Under the pieces are notes generated by a model. That model was not told the origin of the DNA. It saw only the letters and a list, made by a program, of their open reading frames with translations, and did no database searches. Shown here piece by piece: positions 46,407-55,546 of a stretch of 64,000 nucleotides of DNA. The first letter of the stretch is position 1. Every line of letters starts with the position of its first letter. The DNA lies in contig CAWFJG010000030.1 in the NCBI GenBank assembly GCA_963816065.1, positions 62,001 to 126,000 of the forward strand, in the 5' to 3' direction. The position numbers and the translations under genes were made by a program. This DNA is from Roseiarcus sp963816065 (GTDB taxonomy: Bacteria > Pseudomonadota > Alphaproteobacteria > Rhizobiales > Beijerinckiaceae).

Positions 46407-46640
46407 ATGCGAATTGTCGGCCTATTGGGCTTGCTCTTGGCTTTGTCGGGCTGCGCGGCCGAGCGGTCGGTCGCCTTCATTTATTATCCGAACCATCCGA
46501 GCGATGCCTTACGCTATTCTCAATTCGCAGCCAAGGCGCAGCAGGAATGCGGCCGGTATGGTCTCGTCGCCGTGCACGACTGGGACAGCGTCACCGACTT
46601 CCAGCGTGTGCGCTCGTTCTGGAAATGCGTTCCGCGCTGA
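46407..46640 (+). CDS. Small predicted lipoprotein
   Basis: 77 residues. MRIVGLLGLLLALSGCAAERS is a lipoprotein signal peptide with lipobox LSGC (Cys16), predicting anchoring to the outer or inner membrane facing the periplasm. The mature part (VAFIYYPNHPSDALRYSQFAAKAQQECGRYGLVAVHDWDSVTDFQRVRSFWKCVPR) has two further cysteines and no known domain. No ribosome site is strong; 'gattggggcgcagcATG' is the best. It stands alone. Function unknown. Confidence 0.65.
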   Translation: MRIVGLLGLLLALSGCAAERSVAFIYYPNHPSDALRYSQFAAKAQQECGRYGLVAVHDWDSVTDFQRVRSFWKCVPR

Positions 46641-47027
46641 CGTCGACGGAGCTATCGAGGGACTCGCGGCGCGGCTCGCACCTGGCCGCGCCCAGTTTCG
46701 CGCCGTCGTTTCCTGCCCCGGATTTGAGTTTCCCGAATTGGAAGCGACCTGCTGCATCCCCGATACCGGCCCTGCCGCGCGCCCGATCCAGCCCGCGACC
46801 GACGGGGTGTGATGATGGCAATCCCTTGAGATTGCGTCGTTTCTCGTGACTAGGCGCCGACCGCTGCGGCAAACGTCGCCTGCTGCACGAGCGGCCGGGC
46901 GCCGCCCCTTGCCTGCGCCGGAATTCAACCGGATGGATCGCGCCAGCCGGGCCTGACGCGCGTATTTTCTTGTCATTAGAATTATATCGTTGTATATTTT
47001 CTTATATCAGAAAAACGAGTTCTCGCC
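46641..47027. other. Intergenic region with AT-rich block
   Basis: About 390 bp without a supported gene. From 46970 to 47015 the sequence ('attagaattatatcgttgta...') is markedly AT-rich against the genome background and lies directly upstream of the HTH protein gene, so it likely carries its promoter. The rest is ordinary GC-rich DNA. Confidence 0.4.
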
Positions 47028-48179
47028 ATGCCCCATCCCCTCGAAGCCGTCGTTTCCGCCTCCGCCTGCAGGCCGCCGTCGCAAGCGCGCGGCGCACGGG
47101 TCGCCAAGTTCAGGCGCGAACAGCGCATCGTCGATTGTCTCAACGGCGGCCTATCGGTCGCCAGGATCGCGGCCGAGATCGGCGTCGGCGAGAAGCGAAT
47201 GCGGGCGCTCATCAGGGAGATCCTCGCCCGCCGCATGCCGCATCCGCCCGAAGAGTTTGTCGCGATCCAGATGAGTTGCCTCAACGAGGCGCTGCTGGTC
47301 GCCTTCAGCGCCATGTCGCCGACCAACCTCAAGGCGGTCGACCAGGTCGTGAAGATCGTGCGCGAGCTCGACCGCTACGGCGGCGCCTTCGCCGCCGAGT
47401 GGGCGCGGCCCGAGGCCCCGCGGCTCGACGCGCCGGCGGACGAGGACGTCGCCTTCGCCAAGGCGTGGCTCGGCGGCGGCGAGCTCGAGGACGACCGGGG
47501 CGGCGATCGCCCGGAAATCCCGCTGCAAGGCCTTGAAAGGATTGAATCCGCGCCCGGATTTGTGCAGACGCTGGAGGCGGGCGCGGACGCCGGGGCGGCG
47601 TCAGACGGGCGGCCGGCCGGTGAAGCCGCGCTCCGCGGCCTCGTGGCCGCGGATCGCCCGGGAATCCCGCCGCAACGCCTTGAAAAGATTGAATCCGCGC
47701 CCGGGATTCCGGCGAGCCCGGCGGCGTCGACGCCGCTCGCTGCGCTTCAGCCGCAGGAGGGTCGGGGTGAACAGCTTGGGGGGCTGAGCGTTCCCCCCGA
47801 CGGCATCCCCCTGATCCCCGGGTCGAGCCCGGCGCAGGGACGCCCGGAAAATCCGGCGCAAAGCCTTGAAAAGGTTGAATCCGCGCCCGGGATTGGGTTG
47901 CGCCCCCAGACCGCCGAGGCCGTCGCGGCCGGCCCGGTCTCCGCCGACCTCATGCGGAGCCTGTTGACCAGCGTCGCCGGTCGCCAGGACCTCCGCGCCT
48001 GCTTGAGCACGCTGCGGCCCGATCGGTATGGCGCTGCTCCTCGGGGCGACGGCGGAGACTTTTCGTTCGTCGCCGCGGCAGGCTGCGCTCGCCCGGAAAT
48101 TCCGGCGCAACGCCTTGAAAACATGGAATCCGCGCCCTGGCTAGCGGCCAAACCGGCCGAGCCTAGCGCCCGAATGTGA
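47028..48179 (+). CDS. HTH-like protein with fourfold RPEIPxQxLEKIESAPG repeat
   Basis: 383 residues, uninterrupted, function unknown. Residues ~20-150 form a compact helical region: REQRIVDCLNGGLSVARIAAEIGVGEKRMRALIREILARR reads as a helix-turn-helix, and SPTNLKAVDQVVKIVRELDRYGGAFAAEWA follows. From about residue 160 to the end the sequence is Ala/Pro-rich and carries four copies of a 17-residue motif at roughly 162, 211, 273 and 356 (RPEIPLQGLERIESAPG, RPGIPPQRLEKIESAPG, RPENPAQSLEKVESAPG, RPEIPAQRLENMESAPW). Each is encoded by a ~50-bp direct repeat. The motif spacing is irregular (49-83 residues). The 3' end overlaps the convergent tonB-type gene by 17 bp. A DNA-binding role is inferred from the N-terminus only. 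Confidence 0.65.
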   Translation: MPHPLEAVVSASACRPPSQARGARVAKFRREQRIVDCLNGGLSVARIAAEIGVGEKRMRALIREILARRMPHPPEEFVAIQMSCLNEALLVAFSAMSPTNLKAVDQVVKIVRELDRYGGAFAAEWARPEAPRLDAPADEDVAFAKAWLGGGELEDDRGGDRPEIPLQGLERIESAPGFVQTLEAGADAGAASDGRPAGEAALRGLVAADRPGIPPQRLEKIESAPGIPASPAASTPLAALQPQEGRGEQLGGLSVPPDGIPLIPGSSPAQGRPENPAQSLEKVESAPGIGLRPQTAEAVAAGPVSADLMRSLLTSVAGRQDLRACLSTLRPDRYGAAPRGDGGDFSFVAAAGCARPEIPAQRLENMESAPWLAAKPAEPSARM

Positions 48180-49119
48180 GCCGCAACGCGCGCGGCTGCC
48201 AACCCGGGGGCGCGGGAAAGGGCGCTGCCTCGGCGATTGCGTTCATGATCGACATGTCCAGGTTCGGCGAACCGCTCGATACGACGACCCTCCGCTCCAG
48301 GAGATTGCCAGTTTCGTCCAGCGCGAACACGACCGCGCCTTCGTGTCTTGGCGCATTGCCGTCGTGAGGCAGGCGCATGTGGGCGCGGATCATGCCGTAG
48401 ACGATGGTGAAGTAGCGCGTCTCCGCGCTGCCGCCGACGATCGGCGACTCGGTCGCGGCGTGCGCGAATTTGTAATCCGGCAGGACATCGGCGGTCGGCA
48501 GGGGCGTCCCGACCGGCGCCCTGGCGGGCGGCGCGGGCGGCGGGGAGGGCTGTTCGGCCGGAACCGGCGCCGGCGGCGGCTCGACGGCGTCCTCGGCCGC
48601 CGGCGTCGGCGCGGCGCGCACGTCCGCGCTTTCCTTGGGCGGCGTTTCTTGCGGGGTCGGGGCGGCCTGCGCTTTAGGCTGCTCGGCCGCCGCCGTCTCC
48701 TTCGATTCCTGCGGCGCGCCCGGCGGTTGCGGTTTCTCCGGACTGGACTCGGGGGCGGACGTCGATTTGTCCGGAGAGTCCCGGTTAGCCTTTTCGGCGG
48801 TGGCGGCGCTCGGGGCGTCGTACGCCGGCTTCTCGTCGTCCGGTTGCGGCGGCGGCTTGGGCTTGTCCTCGGGCGGCTTCGGAGGCGGCGGCGGCGGAGG
48901 CTTCTCGACCACGACCTCGACCGGGATTTCCTCGATCGGCGGCGCGGGGCGGGGGGCGAACGCCGCGACCAGGAGAATCGCGGCCGGAATGAGCAGGTGC
49001 AGCGCCGCCGCCGCGATCAGGGCGAGCGTCCGCGCCCGCCGCTCGGATGCGGTCGGCGACGTCGGCTGGGCCACGTGATCGACGGCGTCGGCCTTGAGAG
49101 ACGCGTCGGACAACGACAT
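48163..49119 (-). CDS. TonB-family energy transducer
   Basis: Uninterrupted, 318 residues. A short cytoplasmic N-terminus is followed by one membrane anchor (LALIAAAALHLLIPAAILLVAAF, about 31-53). A long periplasmic Pro-rich segment comes next (VVVEKPPPPPPPKPPEDKPK and continuing to about residue 215), as in TonB. The C-terminal TonB domain reads YGMIRAHMRLPHDGNAPRHEGAVVFALDETGNLLERRVVVSSGSPNLDMSIMNAI and ends LRLTFGR. It would couple proton motive force (with ExbB/ExbD, not in this window) to outer-membrane receptors. ATG 49119 is used. It is divergent from murI with about 190 bp between. Confidence 0.85.
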   Translation of the reverse strand: MSLSDASLKADAVDHVAQPTSPTASERRARTLALIAAAALHLLIPAAILLVAAFAPRPAPPIEEIPVEVVVEKPPPPPPPKPPEDKPKPPPQPDDEKPAYDAPSAATAEKANRDSPDKSTSAPESSPEKPQPPGAPQESKETAAAEQPKAQAAPTPQETPPKESADVRAAPTPAAEDAVEPPPAPVPAEQPSPPPAPPARAPVGTPLPTADVLPDYKFAHAATESPIVGGSAETRYFTIVYGMIRAHMRLPHDGNAPRHEGAVVFALDETGNLLERRVVVSSGSPNLDMSIMNAIAEAAPFPAPPGWQPRALRLTFGR

Positions 49120-49304
49120 GAGCGGCGGCGGGACTTCGTCGGAATGGGCGATGCCTCTCCTTGGGCCATGATCGGCCGCGGGGTCAATGCCTTTGCGAAC
49201 TCTACGGCGTGCGTGGCCACGCACGCATGTGGGCGCGAGGCTTTGCCGGCCGCGCCTTTTGGCGTATGGGCAGGCCGGTCGATCAAGGGACAAAGGGGAA
49301 TCGA

Positions 49305-50138
49305 TTGCCGGGAATGAGCGCCGGGGCGCCGCGTGCGGTCGTCTTCGATTCTGGGCTCGGCGGACTGACGGTGCTCGGCGCGATCCGGGGCTCGAGGCCC
49401 GACGTCGACATTGTCTACGTCGCCGACGACGCCGCCTTTCCTTATGGCCGGCTGGACGAAGCGGCGCTGATCGCCCGTGTCGGCGCCGTGATGAAGACGA
49501 TCGTCGCCGATTGGCGACCCGACATCGTCGTCATCGCGTGCAGCACCGCCTCGACGCTCGCTTTGCCGCATCTGCGGACGGCCTACCCGAAGCTGCCGTT
49601 CGTAGGCGTGGTGCCGGCGATCAAACCGGCCGCGAGGGCGTCGCGATCGGGCTTGATCAGCGTCCTGGCCACGCGGGGGACGGTCGCGCGCGACTACACG
49701 CAGGCGCTCGTGCGCGAGCACGCCGCCGATTGCGAGGTGGCGCTGATCGGCTCCGCCGCGCTGGCCCCGATCGCAGAGCGGTTCATGCGCGGCGAACTGG
49801 TTGACGACGACGAGGTCGCCCGCGAGATCGCGGCCTGCTTTATCGAGAAGGACGGCCGCCGGACGGATCACGTCGTGCTCGCCTGCACCCATTTTCCACT
49901 GCTCATCGAAACCCTCGAGCGCCTGGCGCCCTGGCCGGTCGTGTTCGTCGATCCGGCTCCGGCCATCGCGCGACGACTCGATTTTCTGCTCGGCGAGGCG
50001 TCGACGGCGGAAGCGCGCCCGGGCGGCGCGCTCATTTTCACGAGCGGCCGGCCGCCGCCGCCGGGATTGCAAAAGACCTTGCTTCGATACGGTTTGGAGT
50101 TTACCCCGACCCGGGCGATCAGCCTAGCGACCGCCTGA
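49305..50138 (+). CDS. murI: Glutamate racemase
   Basis: It interconverts L- and D-glutamate for peptidoglycan. The catalytic pair of cysteines is in VIACSTASTLALPHL (near residue 83) and VVLACTHFPLLIETL (near residue 190). The opening VVFDSGLGGLTVL and DAAFPYGRLDEAAL are diagnostic. About 277 residues, uninterrupted. The start is a choice: TTG 49305 has AAGGGG six bases upstream, while ATG 49314, three codons later, has no properly spaced site. A longer ATG at 49266 lacks one too. Single gene, followed by pepN after 98 bp. Confidence 0.9.
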   Translation: MPGMSAGAPRAVVFDSGLGGLTVLGAIRGSRPDVDIVYVADDAAFPYGRLDEAALIARVGAVMKTIVADWRPDIVVIACSTASTLALPHLRTAYPKLPFVGVVPAIKPAARASRSGLISVLATRGTVARDYTQALVREHAADCEVALIGSAALAPIAERFMRGELVDDDEVAREIAACFIEKDGRRTDHVVLACTHFPLLIETLERLAPWPVVFVDPAPAIARRLDFLLGEASTAEARPGGALIFTSGRPPPPGLQKTLLRYGLEFTPTRAISLATA

Positions 50139-50236
50139 GCGCGCGGCCTCGGACAGGCTGCGCTTGCGATCGTTCAACGCGGCCGCGTCGCTCGTGGAGA
50201 GGCGCGGCGCTCGTTCTGTCGGAAAGGCCAGCGCCC

Positions 50237-52895
50237 ATGCGCACAGCGGTCGGTCAGCCCGTTCGTCTCGTCGATTACCGTGTCCCGGATTTTCTGATCG
50301 ATTCGGTCGATCTCGACGTTTCGCTCGACCGGAACGCGACCCGGGTCGTCTCCACCCTCGCGGTCCGGCCCAACCCCGCAGGACGCCCGGCTGAGCCGCT
50401 GACGCTCGACGGCGACGAACTGACGCTGGTTTCCGTCGAACTCGACGGCGCCCCGCTTGATCCCGAGGCCTTCCAGGCGAACCCCTCGCAGTTCGTGCTG
50501 TCCGATCCGCCGCGCCGCGCCTTCACCCTCAAGATCGAGACCCGCCTCGATCCCGCCGCCAACACCAAGCTGATGGGCCTCTATCGCTCTGGATCGGCGT
50601 ATTGCACGCAATGCGAGGCCGAGGGATTTCGTCGCATCACCTATTTTCTCGATCGCCCCGATGTGCTGTCGACCTATCGCGTGCGGCTCGAGGCCGACTG
50701 CGAAGAGGCGCCGACGCTCCTGAGCAACGGCAATCTGGAAAGCCGCGGCCGGTCGGAAACCGAGGGACGGCACTGGGCGATCTGGATCGATCCGCACAAA
50801 AAGCCCTGCTATCTGTTCGCCCTTGTCGCCGGCGATCTCGCCCACATCGCCGACACGTTCGTCACCGCTTCCGGCCGCAACGTCGACCTCGCCATCTACA
50901 CCGAGCATGGCCGTGAGGAGCGGGCGCGTTACGCTATGGACTCGCTCAAACGCGCCATGGCCTGGGACGAAAAAGTCTACGGCCGAGAATATGATCTCGA
51001 GGTGTTCAATGTCGTCGCCGTCTCCGACTTCAATATGGGGGCCATGGAGAACAAGGGCCTCAACGTCTTCAACGACAAGTATGTTCTCGCCTCGCAGGAG
51101 ACCGCGACGGACGACGATTACGCTGGCATCGAGGGCGTCATCGCCCACGAGTATTTTCACAACTGGACCGGCAATCGGATCACCTGCCGCGACTGGTTCC
51201 AACTCTGCCTCAAGGAGGGCCTGACGGTCTTCCGCGACCAGGAGTTTTCGGCCGACATGCGCTCGGCGCCGGTGAAACGCATCGCCGAGGTGCGGGCGCT
51301 GCGTTCGGCGCAGTTCCCGGAGGACGCTGGGCCGCTCGCCCATAACGTGAGGCCCGCGGTCTACAACGAGATCAGCAATTTCTATACGGCGACGGTCTAT
51401 CAGAAGGGCGCCGAGGTCGTGCGGATGCTCAAGCGCCTGATTGGCGACGACGCGTTCCGGGCCGGAATGGACATGTATTTTCATCGCTATGACGGTTCGG
51501 CGGCGACGGTCGAGCAGTTCATCGGGTGCTTCGCCGACGTTTCCGGGCGCGACCTCGGCCAGTTCATGCGCTGGTATACGCAGGCGGGCACGCCCAGAAG
51601 TCTCCGTGCGCACCACCTACGACTCCGCCGCGACGACCTTCCGCATCAGCATGGGGCAGGCGCTCGCGCCGACGCCGGGCCAATCGACCAAACTGCCGAT
51701 GACGATGCCGCTTGCGCTCGGTCTGGTCGACCCGCGGGGCGGGGACATGACCCTTGTTTCGTCCGACGCGACGCGGGACGAACTTGCCTCCGGCGTCTTC
51801 GAACTCAGGGACGCGGAGCGGACGATCGTCTTCCGCGACGTGCCGCACCGGCCCGCGCTGTCGTTCCTTCGCGGATTCTCTGCGCCGGTCAACGTCGACG
51901 ACGACCTCGCGGAGGAGGATCTCGCTGTACTCTCGCGACACGACAGCGACAATTTCAACCGCTGGCAGGCGCTGCAGAGCCTGGCGATGCGCGTGCTGCA
52001 GCGCGGCGTCAAGGCCATTCGCGGCGGCAAAGCGCCCGAGCGCAACATGGGACTGATCGCGGCGTTCGGCGCGCTGATCGACGACACGCGCGCCGGTCGG
52101 GTCGACCCCGGCTTCGCCGCGCTCTCCCTGACGCTTCCGACCGAGGCCGATATCGCCCGCGAGATCGGCGAGGATGTCGATCCTGACGCGATCTACACCG
52201 CGCGCAAGACGCTGCGCGGCGCGCTCGGCCGCAAGCACGGCGAGGCGCTCGCCGATCTGCACGACTGGCTGGCCGAGGGGACGCCGTTTAGCCCCGACGC
52301 CCGCTCGGCCGGGCGCCGGGCGCTCCGCAACGTGGCGCTGAGCGTCTACGCCGACGGCAACATCATCGACGGGCTCGCCCGGGCGCACAAACAGCTGCGC
52401 GACGCCGACAACATGACTGAGCGCTTCGGCGCGCTGACCCAGATCGTCTTGAAGGCGAACTCCGCGCGCGAGCATGCGTCCGACGCGTTCAGTCGCCGCT
52501 ACGCCATGGAGCCGCTGATCCTCGACAAGTGGTTCGCGCTCCAGGCGCAGATCCCCGAGCGAGACACGCTCGATCGGGTGCGCGGACTGATGAACCATCG
52601 AGGCTTTTCGATGTCCAACCCGAACCGGGTGCGGGCGCTGATCGGCGGCTTCACGGCCAATCACGCGCAATTCAACCGCGCCGACGGCGAGGGCTACAAG
52701 TTCCTGGAGGAGATCGTCGTCGGCCTCGACCCGACCAACCCGCAGATCGCCGCTCGGCTGCTCACCGCCATGCGCTCGTGGCGGTCGCTCGAGGAGCAGC
52801 GCCGCGTTCGGGCGGAAACGATGCTGAAGCGGATCGCCGCGCAGCCCGCCCTGTCGCCCGACGTGCGCGACATCGTCACCCGCAGCCTGGGGTGA
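50237..52895 (+). CDS. pepN: Aminopeptidase N
   Basis: A zinc M1 aminopeptidase of about 886 residues, the size of bacterial PepN. Features in order: TKLMGLYRSGSAYCTQCEAEGFRRITYFLDRPDV, substrate loop VSDFNMGAMENKGLN (GAMEN near residue 264), zinc site VIAHEYFHNWTGNRITCRDWFQLCLKEGLTVFRDQ (HEYFH near residue 300, third ligand Glu in KEGLT), NFYTATVYQKGAEVVRML with the catalytic Tyr. The C-terminal armadillo-like region ends RIAAQPALSPDVRDIVTRSLG. One frameshift near 51598 (TQAGTP to EVSVRTTYDS) is the only break. Cytoplasmic. ATG 50237 follows 'gaaaggccagcgcc'. Confidence 0.93.
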
Positions 52896-53173
52896 GCCGC
52901 GGTCGAGGGGCGACACGCAGGCCGAGAGGGACAGACAGGCAGGGCGAGCCAATCTCGCCAGCCTGACGTATAGGCACGCTCGTCCGCGACACTTTGGCGG
53001 ATTCCGAAGCCGAAAAAAGCGAGTTGCGTCCCGTCAAGGGGCTAGACAAAGATTCGCACAAGGATTCTTATTGTACTGATTCGGGCGTGTCGGGATTACC
53101 CGAAGGTTAAGTTTCTCGAGGGTCTGGGAAGAAACCATGACGCGTGCGAGCGCGGCGCATACGGAGTCATGCC

Positions 53174-55425
53174 TTGACGAAGCCGGCTGGCGGGGGGGCG
53201 CCGGCGGGATCGGCCGACCGGCCGTTGGGGTCCGCGGGGGCGGCCGCTGGCTGTGGGCGCCGCGAGTGGCGACTTCTCGGCGTCGTGGCCGCGGTCACCG
53301 TCGCAATCCTCCTCACCTTCCAGCAACTGCGCGTCGAGCGCGAGACGGCGCTGCGGGACGCAGCGCACGAGGTCGCCATGCGCGCGACCATCCTCTCCAC
53401 CGAGCTCAATTCCGCGCTCCTGTCGACGCCGAAGGTCTCGCCGGCCGAAGTGTTTCGCCGGGTTCTGAACGCCGCTCCTCGCGAACGGCTGCAGACCGAG
53501 GTGTTGATCGACCGCAATGGGCAGGCCGTCGCCGCCGATCCGCCCGACGCCCGACCCGAGACGGGCGCCGCGAGCGCGCTTCCCGCCGAGGACAACGGCT
53601 CGGACGTCATACGGATCATCGACGATCACGGCGGCGACCGCTTCGCCGTCACGCGGCCGCTGCCGGCGACGAATGGCCAGTGTCGTTTTCGCCTCTCCGG
53701 TCGCGACGCACCTCTCCCGCTGGCGCGAAGAGGCGGCCGTCACGATCGATTCTGCTCGCCTCGACGGTTGCGCTCTTCCTCGTCGCCGCCGGCCTCTATA
53801 CCGCCGATGCGCGCGCTCGGCTCAAGCGCAATCGCGAGGACAGCGCCCGCCGCGCCAGCGTCGAATTTGGCGCTCAATCGCGGCCGCTGCGGACTGTGGA
53901 CCTGGGATATCGGCCGCGGCCGTATCGTCTGGTCGGCCTCGATGTTCGACGTTCTCGATCTCGCCGAACGGCCGGACGCGTGGACAGTGGCGGATTTGCA
54001 AGCATTGGTTCATCCAGAGGACATGAGCCTCGAGACGATCGCGCAGCTCGCCACCGATCGCGTCGGTGATTATATCGACGTCGAGTTTCGCATGCGCGCG
54101 GCCGACGGCCGCTGGGTCTGGCTGAGAAAGCGCGCCGAACTGGTCGAGGACGGGCAGGGGGGCGGTGCGACGCTGGTCGGCATCGCCTTCGACATCACCG
54201 AGCACAAGCGCGAGGCCGAGGCCTCGGCAACCGCAGATCAACGTCTGCGCGAGGCGATCGAGGCGATCTCCGAGGCCTTCGTGCTATGGGACTCCAGCCA
54301 TCGGGTGGTCCTTTGCAACTCCAAATACCAGCGCTTGCATGATCTCCGGCGGAAGCCTCGGTTCGCGAGGGCGCGCCGCACGGGGAGTCGGCCGGGACTG
54401 AGGCGGCGGCCGACCGCTTTCCCGGCTGGACGGGAAGCGAACCTACGAGGCGCGGCTTCCGGATGGGCGATGGCTCCAGGTGAACGAGCGGCGCACGCGC
54501 GACGGGGGCTTCGTCTCGGTCGGCACCGACATCACCGCGCTCAAGGAGCACGAGGAGCAGCTGATGAACTCGGAGCGGCTGCTGCTTGCGACCGTCGCAC
54601 AACTCCGGCAGTCGCGCCGATCGCTCGAGGAGCAAGCGCAGCAGCTCGTCGATCTCGCCGAGCGCTATCACGAGCAGAAAGCGCAGGCGGAAGCGGCCAA
54701 CCGCGCCAAGGCCGAGTTCCTCGCCAACATGAGCCATGAGCTGCGCACCCCGCTCAATGCGATTATCGGCTTCTCGCAACTCATGGGCAACGAGGCCTTC
54801 GGACCGCTCGGATCGGACAAGTACCAGGACTATTGCCAGCACATCCTGTCGAGCGGCGAATATCTGCTGCACGTCGTCAGCGATGTGCTCGACATGTCGC
54901 GTCTCGAAGCCGGTCGCGAGCGTCTGGCCTACAGCCGGTTCCGGGCCGACGAAGCGGTCGGCCGGGCGGTTCACGATGTCGCCGCCACGGCGAGCGAGAA
55001 GCGCATCGCGGTCGCGGTCGCGGTCGAGCCGGATGTCGCGATCGAAGCGGACCCCGCCGCGGTGGAGCGCATTCTGACGACGCTCATGCGCAACGCGGTG
55101 AAATTCGCTCCCGAAGGCGGCGCCATCGAAATCGGCGCGGAGGCGATCGCCGACCAGAATCTATTTCTACGTCGAGGACAATGGGCCGGGCGTTGCGGCT
55201 GAGGACATCGAGCGGCTTGGGCGTCCGTTCGAGCAGGGCGACGCCGTCATGGCCAATGGCATGAAGGGCTCCGGCCTCGGCCTTGCGATCGCCAATTCGC
55301 TCGTCGAGTTGCACGGCGGAACGCTGCGCCTCGCTTCGCGCACGGGCGAGGGCGCGGTGGCCGTCGTCGCGCTGCCGCGCGTCCAGCGCCGCGCCAAGGC
55401 GATCGCGTTCGCCCAAGTGGCGTGA
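53174..55425 (+). CDS. Hybrid-free PAS sensor histidine kinase
   Basis: About 750 residues. One N-terminal membrane segment (LLGVVAAVTVAILLTFQQL) is followed by a periplasmic-type region (RVERETALRDAAHEVAMRAT). A second segment likely lies near 53.77 kb but is hidden by frameshifts. PAS domain 1 is WDIGRGRIVWSASMFDVLDL to GIAFDITEHKREAE, and PAS 2 is EAISEAFVLWDSSHRVVLCN. A coiled coil (EEQAQQLVDLAERYHEQKAQAEAANRAKAEF) leads to the H-box ANMSHELRTPLNAIIGFSQL. The ATPase N/G boxes are LMRNAVKFAPEGG, EDNGPGV and GSGLGLAIANSLVELHGG. Frameshifts near 53.70, 54.35, 54.45 and 55.16 kb. TTG 53174 is chosen for GGAG upstream. No cognate regulator is adjacent except fixJ two genes on. Confidence 0.82.
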
Positions 55426-55546
55426 CTGTCGTCCCGGCCAACGCCCGCCTCTCGCCAGCGGGCGACTTGCGCCGCGCGCTGTTTCATATGACAGTCGAGC
55501 CAGAACAGGTATTCGGCAGCCGATCAGGCTGACGGGCGGCAGGCGA

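Noticed and set aside
46281..46640. Longer N-terminus (119 residues) for the small lipoprotein
   Set aside because: The upstream part is Arg-rich and would destroy the lipobox signal peptide that starts at 46407.
53137..54069. 310-residue alternative frame at the sensor kinase start
   Set aside because: Arg/Gly-rich shadow; kinase and PAS motifs lie in the other frames.
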